A stretch of 21,962 nucleotides of DNA from DASXRA01 sp035263725 (GCA_035263725.1 DATFRC010000155.1:1-21962), one strand, 5' to 3'. Positions 7,167-14,455 are shown, numbered from the stretch's first letter. Translations and numbers: made by a program. The notes: generated by a model from the sequence alone, not told the origin.

Positions 7167-8303
7167 TCAGCCGAGCGACGTCCATTCCGACCGGTGCCCC
7201 GCCGAGCGGTCCACCGCGTCGAGCACGCGCTGTACGTAGAGGCCGTCGGCGAACGACGGTGACGGGGGCCGGCCCGCGGCGACGTCGCGGACGAAGTCGG
7301 CGATCTCGTTGACGAAGGTGTGCTCGTAGCCGAGGCCGTGCCCCGGCGGCCACCATGCGCCGGCGTATGGATGACCCGGCTCGGTAACGTAGATGCGCCG
7401 GAATCCCGCCTCGGTGTCCGGCTCGGTGTTGTCGAACACCTCCAGCTCATTCATGCGCATGAAGTCGAACGCCAGGCTGCCGCCGGAACCGTTCAGCTCG
7501 ATCCGCATCGCGTTGCGCCGTCCGGTCGCCAGCCGGGTCGCCTCGAACACGGCGAGAGTTCCTGCCTCCGTGCGCCCGAAGAACGCGGACGCGTCGTCGA
7601 CCGTCACGTCGCCGAGTTCCGGGCTGCCCGCCTCCAGCGGACGCCGCTCGATGAACGTCTGAAGTGTGCCGCTCAAGCCGGTCAGCTGCTGCCCCGTGAG
7701 GAAATACGCCAGGTCCACGATGTGCGCCGCGATGTCGCCGAGCGCGCCCGAGCCGGCCTCCTCGCGGCGCAGCCGCCACACCAACGGGAACTGCGGGTCG
7801 ACTATCCAATCCTGCAGGTACTGGGCGCGGATGTGGCGCAGCGTGCCGACGAAGCCCTGCTCGACGAGTTGCCGGGCAAACGCAAGCGCCGGGGTGCGCC
7901 GGTAGTTGAAACCCACCATGGAAAGCACGCCGCGTTCGGCCGCCGGCTCGGCGGCCGCGGTCATGTCGATCGCCTCGTCCAGCGTGTTGGCCAGCGGCTT
8001 CTCGCACAGCACGTGTTTGCCGGCCGCCAGTGCGGCGAGCGCTATCGGGGCATGACTCGAGCCTGGCGTGCAGATGTCGACGACGTCGACGTCGTCGCGC
8101 GCGATGACCTCGCGCCAGTCGGTGGCCCACTCCGCCCAGCCGAGCCGCTGCGCAGCCGCCTCGGTGGCTGCCGCGTCGCGCCCGCACAGCACCCGCATCT
8201 CGGGTGTTTGCGGCAGGTCGAAGAACCGGTGGGCGTTGCGCCAGGCCTGCGAGTGCGCGCGCCCCATGAATGCATAGCCGATCATCGCGATGCGCAAAGT
8301 CAC
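7167..8303 (-). CDS. Gfo/Idh/MocA family oxidoreductase
   Basis: 378 residues from a GTG start, with AGGGTGA just upstream as a weak ribosome site. The N-terminal Rossmann domain begins IAMIGYAFMGRAHSQAW, a variant of the GxGxxG nucleotide loop, and reaches the hallmark CEKPLA (E101-K102-P103). The C-terminal alpha/beta domain has GDIAAHIVDL with D190 and H194, the acid-base pair of the inositol dehydrogenase-like branch. Such enzymes oxidise or reduce hydroxyl groups on sugars, inositols and related polyols with NAD(P). The gene starts 4 nt after the nucleoside hydrolase stop. Together the two suggest processing of a sugar or nucleoside-type compound, but the substrate is unknown. Confidence 0.92.
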   Translation of the reverse strand: MTLRIAMIGYAFMGRAHSQAWRNAHRFFDLPQTPEMRVLCGRDAAATEAAAQRLGWAEWATDWREVIARDDVDVVDICTPGSSHAPIALAALAAGKHVLCEKPLANTLDEAIDMTAAAEPAAERGVLSMVGFNYRRTPALAFARQLVEQGFVGTLRHIRAQYLQDWIVDPQFPLVWRLRREEAGSGALGDIAAHIVDLAYFLTGQQLTGLSGTLQTFIERRPLEAGSPELGDVTVDDASAFFGRTEAGTLAVFEATRLATGRRNAMRIELNGSGGSLAFDFMRMNELEVFDNTEPDTEAGFRRIYVTEPGHPYAGAWWPPGHGLGYEHTFVNEIADFVRDVAAGRPPSPSFADGLYVQRVLDAVDRSAGHRSEWTSLG

Positions 8304-8307
8304 GGCT

Positions 8308-9237
8308 TCACCCTAGGGTGGCGATCCGGCCGAGGAACAGGTCCAGGAACGCCGGCGCGTCGACGTCCACTGCGATGCGGCAATTCGCCGGACCTGCGTC
8401 CGGCGTCGTGAGCAGGTCGGCCACCGCGACGCCACGCGTGTGGGCGCCGCTGGTCTCGACTGCCACTCGGGCGGGTCGCCAGATCACCAGATCGGGGTAG
8501 GCGAGGCTCGCCACGGCGAGCGGGTCGTGCAGCGCGCAACTGTCACGCTGGTCGGTGGTCTGCTCCAGGTGCGCAATCCATCCCTCGGCGCACGAGGCGG
8601 CGAATCGCCCGAAGTCGCCACCAGACTCGGCCAGCCACGCCACATGCTCGCGAGTCATCCGAACCCGCCGCGTCACGTCGAGGCCCACGGCACGTAGCGG
8701 CGCCCCGCTGGCCAGCACCTCGGCAGCTGCGTGCGGGTCGACCCAGAAGTTGAATTCCCCCGGGACGGCCGCGACGTTCGTCTGCCCGAGGTACACGCCA
8801 CCCATGACGACGATCTCCGCCACGCTGGTCGCGACCCGCGGCTCGAGTGCGAGGGCCAGCGCGACGTTGGTCAGCGGGCCGATCGCGACGATGCTCAGCT
8901 CACCGGGCTCGGCCATCACCCGTTCGACGATTCGCACCGCCGCGTGGCCGGGCACGGGCGCATCGACCCGTTCGACCCGGAGGCCGCCGCGCGTCCAGCC
9001 GCCGACCAGTGGAGTCGCGGCACCGCGGGCCACCGGCACGTCGCCGCGGCCAATGCGCTCGAGCAGCCGCAGGCTAAGCCGGGTGGCGGTGTCGACATCG
9101 GTGTTGCCGTTGACGGTCGTGACGAGCTCTACGGAAAGCTCCGGATCCGCGAGCGCGAACGCGAGAGCGAAGCCGTCGTCGATGTCGGCGCCGGGCTCGC
9201 CCATCGCAAGGTCGGTGTCGAGCAGAATGCGGCGCAC
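8308..9237 (-). CDS. Inosine-uridine preferring nucleoside hydrolase family protein
   Basis: 309 residues from the GTG at 9237. The N-terminus ILLDTDLAMGEPGADIDDGFALAFALAD holds the calcium-binding Asp cluster of the family (D7, D9, D18, D20, D21), with a few extra residues compared with the usual DTDPGIDDA. Further motifs are TVNGNTDVD, IGPLTNVALAL, VVMGG, GEFNFWVDPHAA and CALHDPLAV, where the His is the usual catalytic base region. These enzymes cleave the N-glycosidic bond of nucleosides to base and ribose. The first codon lies seven nt downstream of a TACGCT box, suggesting a leaderless message. It is first in the four-gene - strand operon. An open frame continuing upstream runs antisense into the isomerase gene and is rejected as coding. 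Confidence 0.9.
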   Translation of the reverse strand: MRRILLDTDLAMGEPGADIDDGFALAFALADPELSVELVTTVNGNTDVDTATRLSLRLLERIGRGDVPVARGAATPLVGGWTRGGLRVERVDAPVPGHAAVRIVERVMAEPGELSIVAIGPLTNVALALALEPRVATSVAEIVVMGGVYLGQTNVAAVPGEFNFWVDPHAAAEVLASGAPLRAVGLDVTRRVRMTREHVAWLAESGGDFGRFAASCAEGWIAHLEQTTDQRDSCALHDPLAVASLAYPDLVIWRPARVAVETSGAHTRGVAVADLLTTPDAGPANCRIAVDVDAPAFLDLFLGRIATLG

Positions 9238-9244
9238 CGGCGCC

Positions 9245-9254
9245 AGCGTAGCCT
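9245..9254. promoter_or_regulatory. Overlapping divergent -10 boxes (candidate bidirectional promoter)
   Basis: The 10-bp core AGCGTAGCCT reads TAGCCT on the + strand (9249-9254) and TACGCT on the - strand (9250-9245); both fit TAnnnT and share the central TA. Each hexamer is followed by about seven nt and then a start codon (GTG 9262/ATG 9265 on +, GTG 9237 on -), the spacing expected if transcription begins at the start codon. No clear -35 boxes are seen. This is inference from pattern and position. Confidence 0.45.
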
Positions 9255-9264
9255 CACGACGGTG

Positions 9265-10236
9265 ATGCCGCCGGTCGCGCTCGGACCCAATCAGCCCGCC
9301 ACGTTCTACCGCGGCTCGGGCCGGCTGGCCGCCTTTCGCGGCATGGATCTCGAGCCGCGTCCCGAGGACTGGGTCGCCTCGACGACGACCCGCTACGGAC
9401 AGGCCGGTTCCGGGCTGAGCGTGCTGCCGGACGGCACGTTTCTCGCCGATGCGGTGGCGGCCGAGCCGCTCGCGTGGCTGGGCCCGGCGCATGTCGCGCT
9501 TCACGGCACCGACCCGGCACTGCTGGTCAAGCTGCTCGATGCCGGGCAACGGCTGCCGGTGCATGTCCATCCCGACCGGCCGTTCGCGCTGGCGCACCTG
9601 GCGAGCCCGTACGGCAAGACCGAGGCATGGATCGTGCTGGACGCGGCACCCGGCGCGAGCGTCCACCTCGGTTTCACTCGAGACGTTGCCGCCGGCGAGC
9701 TCGCCGCCTGGGTATCGGCGCAGGACGTCGCTGCGCTACTCGGCGCCACGAACCGGGTGCCGGTGCACGCCGGCGACGCGATCCTGTGCCCGGCCGGGAT
9801 GCCCCACGCGATCGGCCGCGACGTCCTGCTCGTCGAGCTGCAGGAACCCACCGACTTCTCGGTGCTGCTCGAATGGGACGGTTTCCCGCTCGGGCCGGAC
9901 GACGCGACACTCGGCCTGCCCTTCGAGGAAGCGCTCGCCTGTGTCGACCGGCGAGCATGCTCGCCCAGCCGGCTGGCCGAGCTCTCGCGTCGCTTGCCCG
10001 GCTCGCTGCTCCCGGCCGAGGCAGGGCAGTTCTTCACGGCCGAATCAGTGACGGGCGAAGTGCTCTCAGCAGGCTTCGCGGTCCTCATCGTCATCGGTGG
10101 CTCGGGTGCGCTGTCGGGGGAGTGGGGGACCCTCCCGGTGTCCCGGGGCAGCACCGTGGTCGTGCCCTTCGACGCCGGCCCGTGCCGGCTCTCCGGCGTC
10201 GACGTCGGCGCGATCTGCTGTCGTCCCGCGCTGTAA
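9265..10236 (+). CDS. manA: Mannose-6-phosphate isomerase, type I (cupin) family
   Basis: 323 residues from the ATG at 9265; GTG at 9262 is directly in frame before it. The family pattern runs throughout: GPNQPATFYRG at the N-terminus, LLVKLLDAGQRLPVHVHPDRPFA with metal ligands H100 and H102, GKTEAWIVLD with E120, PAGMPHAIG with H181, and ELQEPTDFSVLLEW. These enzymes use zinc to interconvert mannose 6-phosphate and fructose 6-phosphate; many actinobacterial relatives annotated this way sit in catabolic clusters and may act on another sugar phosphate, so the symbol is tentative. It is divergent from the nucleoside hydrolase operon with a 27-bp gap and no room for a normal Shine-Dalgarno leader. 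The stop is seven nt from the stop of the convergent M56 gene. Confidence 0.85.
   Translation: MPPVALGPNQPATFYRGSGRLAAFRGMDLEPRPEDWVASTTTRYGQAGSGLSVLPDGTFLADAVAAEPLAWLGPAHVALHGTDPALLVKLLDAGQRLPVHVHPDRPFALAHLASPYGKTEAWIVLDAAPGASVHLGFTRDVAAGELAAWVSAQDVAALLGATNRVPVHAGDAILCPAGMPHAIGRDVLLVELQEPTDFSVLLEWDGFPLGPDDATLGLPFEEALACVDRRACSPSRLAELSRRLPGSLLPAEAGQFFTAESVTGEVLSAGFAVLIVIGGSGALSGEWGTLPVSRGSTVVVPFDAGPCRLSGVDVGAICCRPAL
10171..10200 (-). terminator. GC-rich inverted repeat beyond the M56 stop (possible terminator)
   Basis: Perfect 8-bp arms GACGCCGG (10171-10178) and CCGGCGTC (10193-10200) flank a 14-nt loop. The repeat is within the end of the isomerase gene and about 45 nt past the stop of the convergent blaI-M56 operon. 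There is no T run, so a factor-independent terminator is uncertain. Confidence 0.25.
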
Positions 10237-10243
10237 CGCCTTC

Positions 10244-11164
10244 TCAGCGCCGGAGCAGGGCTCGCTCGGCGATCTGGATCAGCTCGTCGGTGCGCCAGGT
10301 GACCGCCGCTGCGGCCAGCCAGCAGGCGAGGCCCCCGGCGAAGACCAGCGCCGCAGGCAGCCGGTACACCGGTGCCGGGTCGAGCAGGGCCCGCACCCGT
10401 TCCGCCACCGCGCTGTCCGTCGCTGCGAGCCCCGGCGTGCGACTTCGTGCAAGCGCCGGCGTGCGATCTCGTGCGAGCGCCGCCCGCGCGAGACCCCGCG
10501 CGGTCACCTCGCGGGAGCGCACGGCGCCGGCCGCCTCCTCGTCCGCCCACCGTTCGATGCCTACACCGATCGCCCGCACGAGCGGACGCAGCAGCGGGTT
10601 CGCCGCCGCTGACATCGCGGTCAGGTGCACGTAGAGGTGGTGCCGATGCCGCACGTGCGCGGCCTCGTGTGCGAGCACGGCTCGTCGCTCGTCGGTCGGC
10701 AGCTCGGCGAGCAGCGACCGGGACATCACAATGCGCCCCGCCACCGCATACGCGACCGGCTCGGTGTCGTCCACCAACACCAGGTTGCCGGCCGCCGGAA
10801 CCAGGCGGCGGGCGTGGTACGCGGCGCGCGACAGGGCGTAGATCGAGCCGAGCGCACGGACGAGCGCGGCGCCCAGGATCGCCACGACGGCCACCAGGGC
10901 GATCAGGCCCAGGGCGAGTGGCTCGCCGGCGTCGGCGCGTAGCACGTGAGCCGACCAGTGGCCGAGCCGGGAAATCGGGCCGAGCTGCGCCAGGGCGAGA
11001 ACGGCCAATCCCGACAAGGCGATCCCGGTGCACACCGCGACGGTCAGCGCCAGCCCGGTGAGCAGCGGGACGGCATGGCGCGGCTGCAGGCGCCGCCCGA
11101 GTCGGCCGCCGAGCAGGCCGGCGAGCACGCCGACCACAAGCGGTGTCGCCGCGAGGACGATCAC
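10244..11164 (-). CDS. M56 family (BlaR1/MecR1-like) membrane metallopeptidase
   Basis: 306 residues from a GTG that overlaps the BlaI stop by 4 nt (GTGA). Hydrophobic spans lie at about 2-19, 33-58, 82-106 and 272-295. Between the third and fourth is the gluzincin site HEAAH (166-170) followed by ERWADEEA (204-211), which supplies the third zinc ligand. In the BlaR1/MecR1 family such proteases act in signalling by cleaving the partner repressor. Unlike BlaR1 this one has no penicillin-binding sensor domain, as is usual for short actinobacterial M56 proteins. A 24-bp tandem repeat inside the gene produces ARDRTPAL/ARSRTPGL (231-246). It probably senses an envelope signal and relieves BlaI-type repression; the target is inferred. 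Confidence 0.9.
   Translation of the reverse strand: MIVLAATPLVVGVLAGLLGGRLGRRLQPRHAVPLLTGLALTVAVCTGIALSGLAVLALAQLGPISRLGHWSAHVLRADAGEPLALGLIALVAVVAILGAALVRALGSIYALSRAAYHARRLVPAAGNLVLVDDTEPVAYAVAGRIVMSRSLLAELPTDERRAVLAHEAAHVRHRHHLYVHLTAMSAAANPLLRPLVRAIGVGIERWADEEAAGAVRSREVTARGLARAALARDRTPALARSRTPGLAATDSAVAERVRALLDPAPVYRLPAALVFAGGLACWLAAAAVTWRTDELIQIAERALLRR
10432..10479. repeat. 24-bp tandem duplication inside the M56 gene
   Basis: Two adjacent 24-bp units (10432-10455 and 10456-10479) differ at three positions. On the coding (-) strand they give two 8-residue units of ARxRTPxL type in the cytoplasmic or linker part after the protease motif. The unit length is a multiple of three, so the frame is kept. 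Confidence 0.75.
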
Positions 11165-11526
11165 TCCCGGCCCCGGAGCAGCTCCGTGAGCAACTGCTCG
11201 TCACCGGGTTGCAGCTCGCCGACGAAGCGGGTGAGCACCGCGGCCCGGTCGGTCTCGTCGTCCAGCAATCGGAGCATGCGGTGTGCGACGACGTTGACGC
11301 GTGCCGTCGCGGGCCCCCCGGTCAGCGAGTATGCATACGCGCGGCCCTGCGGCACCCGTTCGATCGCGTTCTTGGCGTGCAATCGCGACAGGGTCGTCAT
11401 CACCGTCGTGTAGGCGAGGTCCATGGAGAGCTCTGCGCGCACCTCGGCCGCGGTCATGGGCCGATCGGCGGCGGCAAGGCAGGCGATCACTTCGCGCTCG
11501 AGCGCGCCCCGAGAACGGCTGGCCAC
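11161..11526 (-). CDS. blaI: BlaI/MecI/CopY family transcriptional repressor
   Basis: 121 residues, the normal length. The winged helix is clear: LEREVIACLAAADRPMTAAEVRAELSMDLAYTTVMTTLSRLHAKNAIER (9-57), with the recognition helix AYTTVMTTLSRL typical of BlaI/MecI, followed by the dimerisation helices around RMLRLLDDETDRAAVLTRFVGEL. The GTG start has a strong ribosome site (AGAAAGGGG). Family members bind palindromic operators as dimers and are inactivated by cleavage through an M56 protease, encoded here directly downstream with a 4-nt overlap. The divergent control region contains a CTAC-N7-GTAG dyad that could be its operator, so autoregulation plus control of the divergent lipoprotein is likely. 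The symbol names the family and not a proven link to beta-lactams. Confidence 0.9.
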   Translation of the reverse strand: MASRSRGALEREVIACLAAADRPMTAAEVRAELSMDLAYTTVMTTLSRLHAKNAIERVPQGRAYAYSLTGGPATARVNVVAHRMLRLLDDETDRAAVLTRFVGELQPGDEQLLTELLRGRE

Positions 11527-11547
11527 GACGCCCCTTTCTGCCGGCGA

Positions 11548-11565
11548 CTACACACATCGTAGGTT
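11548..11565. promoter_or_regulatory. Candidate BlaI operator over overlapping divergent -10 boxes
   Basis: CTAC (11548-11551) and GTAG (11559-11562) form a dyad centred at 11555. The - strand box TACGAT (11561-11556) would drive blaI, with a leader holding AGAAAGGGG. The + strand box TAGGTT (11560-11565) points at the lipoprotein gene. A dyad of CTAC/GTAG arms at the promoter agrees in style with BlaI/MecI operators (TACA...TGTA cores), but the arms here are only four bp, so binding is inferred. Confidence 0.42.
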
Positions 11566-11625
11566 GACGCGATGCGCGACCATCGCAGGGTCGCACGAGC
11601 AGTCGCGGTCAGAGTAGGGGACTGG

Positions 11626-13260
11626 ATGAGGACATTGGTGGCGCTCACCGCGATGGCGGTCATCCTGTCCGGCTGTACCGCAACACACCATCACAACGCA
11701 GTTTCCACCACGCAAACCGCGCCGACCACGGCGAGTGCACCGAGCACGCCTCCGCCCGCCCGCGTCACGCCCGAGACGTTGCTGGGGGCCAGCGGTATGC
11801 GGGCCAGCTGGGTCGAGCAGGAGAACGCCCGCCCCGGCACCTCCGGATGGCGCATCCCGGCACAGGCATCGAGCGCGATCGACGGGTTCGCCGACAAGGC
11901 GTATGCGGCGGACGGGCAGACAGTCCGGCTGTACGTCTCTACGCCGGCGGCATCCTTCCACGTCGAGGCGTATCGCATGGGCTATTACGGCGGCGCCGGT
12001 GCCCGGCACGTGTGGAGCTCCCCGGCGAAGCGTGGCGGGCTACAGCGGCAGTGCCCGCGTACGCCGAGGACGAACCTCGTGTCCTGCGCAGGCTGGCACC
12101 CGTCGCTATCCGTGAGGCTCACCGATTTGTTCGTCCCCGGCGACTATCTGTTCAAGCTGGTCGGCAACGGCGGCCAACAGAGCTACGTCCCGCTGACGGT
12201 GTGGGATCCGAGAAGCCACTCCGCCTACCTGGTTAAGAACGACGTGTTCACCTGGCAGGCGTGGAACGCGTACGGCGGCTACGACTTCTACGACGGAGTG
12301 GGCGCCTGCCCGTCCGGCGTGTATCCGCTGTGCTCACGCGCCCGGGTCGTGTCGTTCGACCGGCCCTACGCCGGGGCGCGCGGGGCCGCTGACTTCATGG
12401 GCAGCGAGCTGCCGCTCGTGCAGTTCATGGAGCAGGAAGGCCTGGACGTCTCCTACGCTACGGACGTCACGCTGGTCGAGCACCCCGGCATCCTGGCGCA
12501 GCATCGGGCGCTGCTTTCCCTCGGCCACGACGAGTGCTGGGACCTGCGTGAGCGGCGCGCCGTGGTCGCGGCCGAGCACCACGGGCTGAACCTGGCGTTC
12601 TTCGGCGCAAGCGCGGTCCTGCGGCACGTGCGCGTACACCCGTCGCCGCTCGGGCCGAACCGCGAGGTCATCGACTACCGCGATTCGAGCGAGGACCCGC
12701 TCAACGGGCACGGTGATCCGCTCGATGTCACCGGCAACACCTGGGCGGCGCCGCCCGCGAGCTGGCCGGAGGACGCATTCGTCGGCGAGGGCTACGTCGG
12801 CTTCCGGCAGCCCGAGACGCCGCCGATTCCGTTCGTCGTCGCTGACGCGTCGGCGTGGATCTTCACCGGTACGCATGCGCACAACGGCACCACCGTTTCC
12901 GGCGTCATCGCCTCGGACGTCGACGGCTTCAACCCGGGCGCGCACCCGCCTGACCTACAGATCTTCGGCCACTCACCGGTCCCCCTTGCCGGATCGGAGG
13001 CCAACGGAACGCACTGGGGCCCGGTCTATTACTCCGATATGACCTACTACACGGACCCGGCGAGCAAGGCCGGTGTGTTCGACTCCGGCACGAACAACTG
13101 GATCGCCGCTCTCACCCCGTGCGCGCCGGCGGCGCGCTCCTGCCCGGCGCCGTTCGTCCGGCGGGTCACGGGTAATCTGCTGCGCAGATTCGCCGGCGGC
13201 CCTGCCGGTGCGATCGCGCCGTCGCACGCGAACTGGCGGCACATCCCGCAGTACTCGTGA
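11626..13260 (+). CDS. Lipoprotein with N,N-dimethylformamidase large-subunit-like domain
   Basis: 544 residues from the ATG at 11626, chosen because AGGGG sits 5 nt upstream and MRTLVALTAMAVILSGC is a standard lipoprotein signal (lipobox LSGC, C17). An in-frame ATG at 11572 lies six nt past a TAGGTT box and would add an 18-residue N-extension. After a Thr/Pro/Ala-rich linker (to about 50) the domain shows YRMGYYGG (116-123), FTWQAWNAYGGYDFYD (208-223), VSFDRPY (242-248), GHDECW (300-305, usually HDEYW in this family) and late YYSDMTYY. In the studied bacterial N,N-dimethylformamidase an iron is held by two Tyr and one Glu; Y216, Y248 and E303 are plausible equivalents, by my alignment only. 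It is a single exported protein without a small subunit gene nearby, so amide hydrolysis is not assured. Confidence 0.8.
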   Translation: MRTLVALTAMAVILSGCTATHHHNAVSTTQTAPTTASAPSTPPPARVTPETLLGASGMRASWVEQENARPGTSGWRIPAQASSAIDGFADKAYAADGQTVRLYVSTPAASFHVEAYRMGYYGGAGARHVWSSPAKRGGLQRQCPRTPRTNLVSCAGWHPSLSVRLTDLFVPGDYLFKLVGNGGQQSYVPLTVWDPRSHSAYLVKNDVFTWQAWNAYGGYDFYDGVGACPSGVYPLCSRARVVSFDRPYAGARGAADFMGSELPLVQFMEQEGLDVSYATDVTLVEHPGILAQHRALLSLGHDECWDLRERRAVVAAEHHGLNLAFFGASAVLRHVRVHPSPLGPNREVIDYRDSSEDPLNGHGDPLDVTGNTWAAPPASWPEDAFVGEGYVGFRQPETPPIPFVVADASAWIFTGTHAHNGTTVSGVIASDVDGFNPGAHPPDLQIFGHSPVPLAGSEANGTHWGPVYYSDMTYYTDPASKAGVFDSGTNNWIAALTPCAPAARSCPAPFVRRVTGNLLRRFAGGPAGAIAPSHANWRHIPQYS

Positions 13261-13305
13261 CAGCGCGCCGCAGCCGCGCCATGTCGTGGCGGGCATGCTG
13301 TTTCG

Positions 13306-13329
13306 GCATATCTGCTTGAGCGGAGCTAC
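13306..13329 (+). repeat. Left terminal inverted repeat of the IS1595-type element
   Basis: Begins GCATATCTGCTTGAGCG and ends AGCTAC; it pairs with 14205-14228 in reverse complement with three mismatches (positions 9, 18 and 21). It ends three nt before the transposase ATG and contains the GGAG that can serve as its ribosome site. Confidence 0.8.
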
Positions 13330-13332
13330 GCC

Positions 13333-14208
13333 ATGGCGGCTCACCGCCCGGTCGGCGGGGCTGACTACCCGCGGTCGCGGCCGGAGTTCGACGACTGGTT
13401 TCCCGACGATGCAGCCTGCGTCGAATACCTCGCGGCGCTGCGCTGGCCCGGCGGGTTCATCTGCCCGGGCTGCGGCGACGACCGGTCCTGGCGGACGTCC
13501 GCTCTGAGTTGGATGTGTACCCGATGCGGCCGCAAGACGTCGGTGACGGCCGGCACGATCTTCCACCGCTCGCACGCCCCGCTCTCGACGTGGTTCGCCG
13601 CGATCTGGTACGTCACGTCGGAGCGCAACGGCGTGTCGGCGCGCGGCCTGCAGCGCGCGCTCGGGCTGGGCTCGTACGAGACGGCGTGGGTGTGGTTGCA
13701 GAAGCTGCGCCGGGCGATGGTCCGGCCCGGTCACGACCTGCTGGCCGGCACGGTCGAGCTGGCGGAGACGTTCGTCGACAGCGGCGGGCCCACCCCGGTG
13801 CTCGTCGCCGTCGAGCGGGTGACCCGGCAGCGGCTCGGCCGGGTGCGCTTCGGAGTGGCTGATAACGGACGCGATCCGGTCGTGTTCGCCGGTGAAACCA
13901 TTGCGCGCGGCTCGACGATCCGCGGCGTCGCCGACGAGCACCGGCTCGCGTACGTCGGCTACCAGACGGAACGCTCCGAGGCACCGGGCGCGCAAGTCGT
14001 CGCGTCCGATCTGAAGCGCTGGCTGGCGGGCACGCTGGGCCGGCATGTCGGCCGGAAGCACCTGCCCTACTACCTGGACGAGTTCGCGTTCCGGTTCGAC
14101 CGGCGCGACTCGACGGCACGCGGGTTGCTGTTCTACCTGTTGCTCCAACGCGCCGTAGCGACAGCACCGCACCCTCGCACTGAGCTGGATAACGGGCACA
14201 GAAGGTAA
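13333..14208 (+). pseudogene. IS1595 family (ISXO2-like) transposase, intact frame but catalytic site decayed
   Basis: 291 residues, shorter than typical relatives (somewhat over 300). An N-terminal zinc ribbon has C44-x2-C47 and C62-x2-C65 (CPGC, CTRC), followed by the helical GTIFHRSHAPLSTWFAAIWY region and the ISXO2-like domain with WVWLQKLRRAM, GTVELAETFV, and the C-terminal KHLPYYLDEFAFRFDRR. The usual VEVDETYVGG has become VELAETFVDSG, so the first catalytic Asp is A144. The TDGWLAY region is altered (VADEHRLAY), and about a dozen residues before LKRWL are missing, where the third catalytic residue should be. The stop codon lies inside the right inverted repeat. The open frame could mean recent decay or retention as a DNA-binding protein; decay is more likely. 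Confidence 0.75.
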
Positions 14209-14228
14209 CTGCGCTCAAGGAGATATGC
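14205..14228 (-). repeat. Right terminal inverted repeat of the IS1595-type element
   Basis: Read on the + strand it starts GTAACTGCG and ends GATATGC; the reverse complement matches the left repeat at 21 of 24 positions. The transposase stop TAA (14206-14208) is part of it, as in compact IS elements. Confidence 0.8.
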
Positions 14229-14254
14229 GTGTAGATCGGGGGGATTTGACCGCG

Positions 14255-14284
14255 TTGACACGCTCGCGGTAAGGGCACTACGAC
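14255..14284 (+). promoter_or_regulatory. Candidate promoter of the M28 peptidase operon
   Basis: A perfect TTGACA (14255-14260) is followed after 18 nt by TACGAC (14279-14284), a weak -10. A second TTGAC lies at 14246-14250. If used, the message would have a leader of roughly 170 nt before the start at 14462. It is just outside the right end of the IS element. Confidence 0.4.
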
Positions 14285-14290
14285 AACTTT

Positions 14291-14455
14291 GCGGTGTGTG
14301 ATCCACGCCGCTGCAGCGCCGAGCCCGCGACCTGCGGCTCGGCCCGGACGGTGCCCTGACGAAGGGTGTAGCACGGTGCGCTGTGTTTTGAGCTGGGAGC
14401 TCCATAAGCGTTGTGCGACACCCATCCGACCGTCCCTCCCCGCGAAGGAGGTTTC
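14291..14455 (+). other. Structured 5' leader of the M28 operon
   Basis: No gene is seen between the IS end (14228) and the peptidase start (14462). The stretch holds a hairpin with 8-bp arms GCCGAGCC (14318-14325) and GGCTCGGC (14336-14343) around a 10-nt loop, and a direct repeat ACGGTGC at 14348 and 14373. The end has a very strong ribosome site AAGGAGG (14445-14451). It does not match any riboswitch I can recognise, including the c-di-AMP (ydaO) type often found ahead of actinobacterial exported hydrolases. Confidence 0.35.

Larger units (their letters stand above)
13306..14228 (+). mobile_element. Degenerate IS1595-type insertion sequence
   Basis: A 0.92-kb unit bounded by 24-bp imperfect inverted repeats (21 of 24 positions match) and filled by one ORF with a zinc ribbon plus ISXO2-like transposase fold, the structure of IS1595-family elements. 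The flanks show no convincing 8-bp target duplication (CTGTTTCG on the left, GTGTAGAT on the right), and the transposase has lost a catalytic Asp, so this looks like an old, immobile copy. It lies between the dimethylformamidase-like lipoprotein gene and the M28 operon, without breaking either. Confidence 0.8.

Noticed and set aside
11572..11625. ATG at 11572 as the start of the dimethylformamidase-like lipoprotein
   Set aside because: It would put 18 charged residues before a perfect lipoprotein signal; the ATG at 11626 has its own ribosome site. A leaderless message from 11572 is still possible.
13298..14236. 8-bp target duplication around the IS1595-type element
   Set aside because: The flanking octamers CTGTTTCG and GTGTAGAT do not match, and shifting the ends by one nt does not help.
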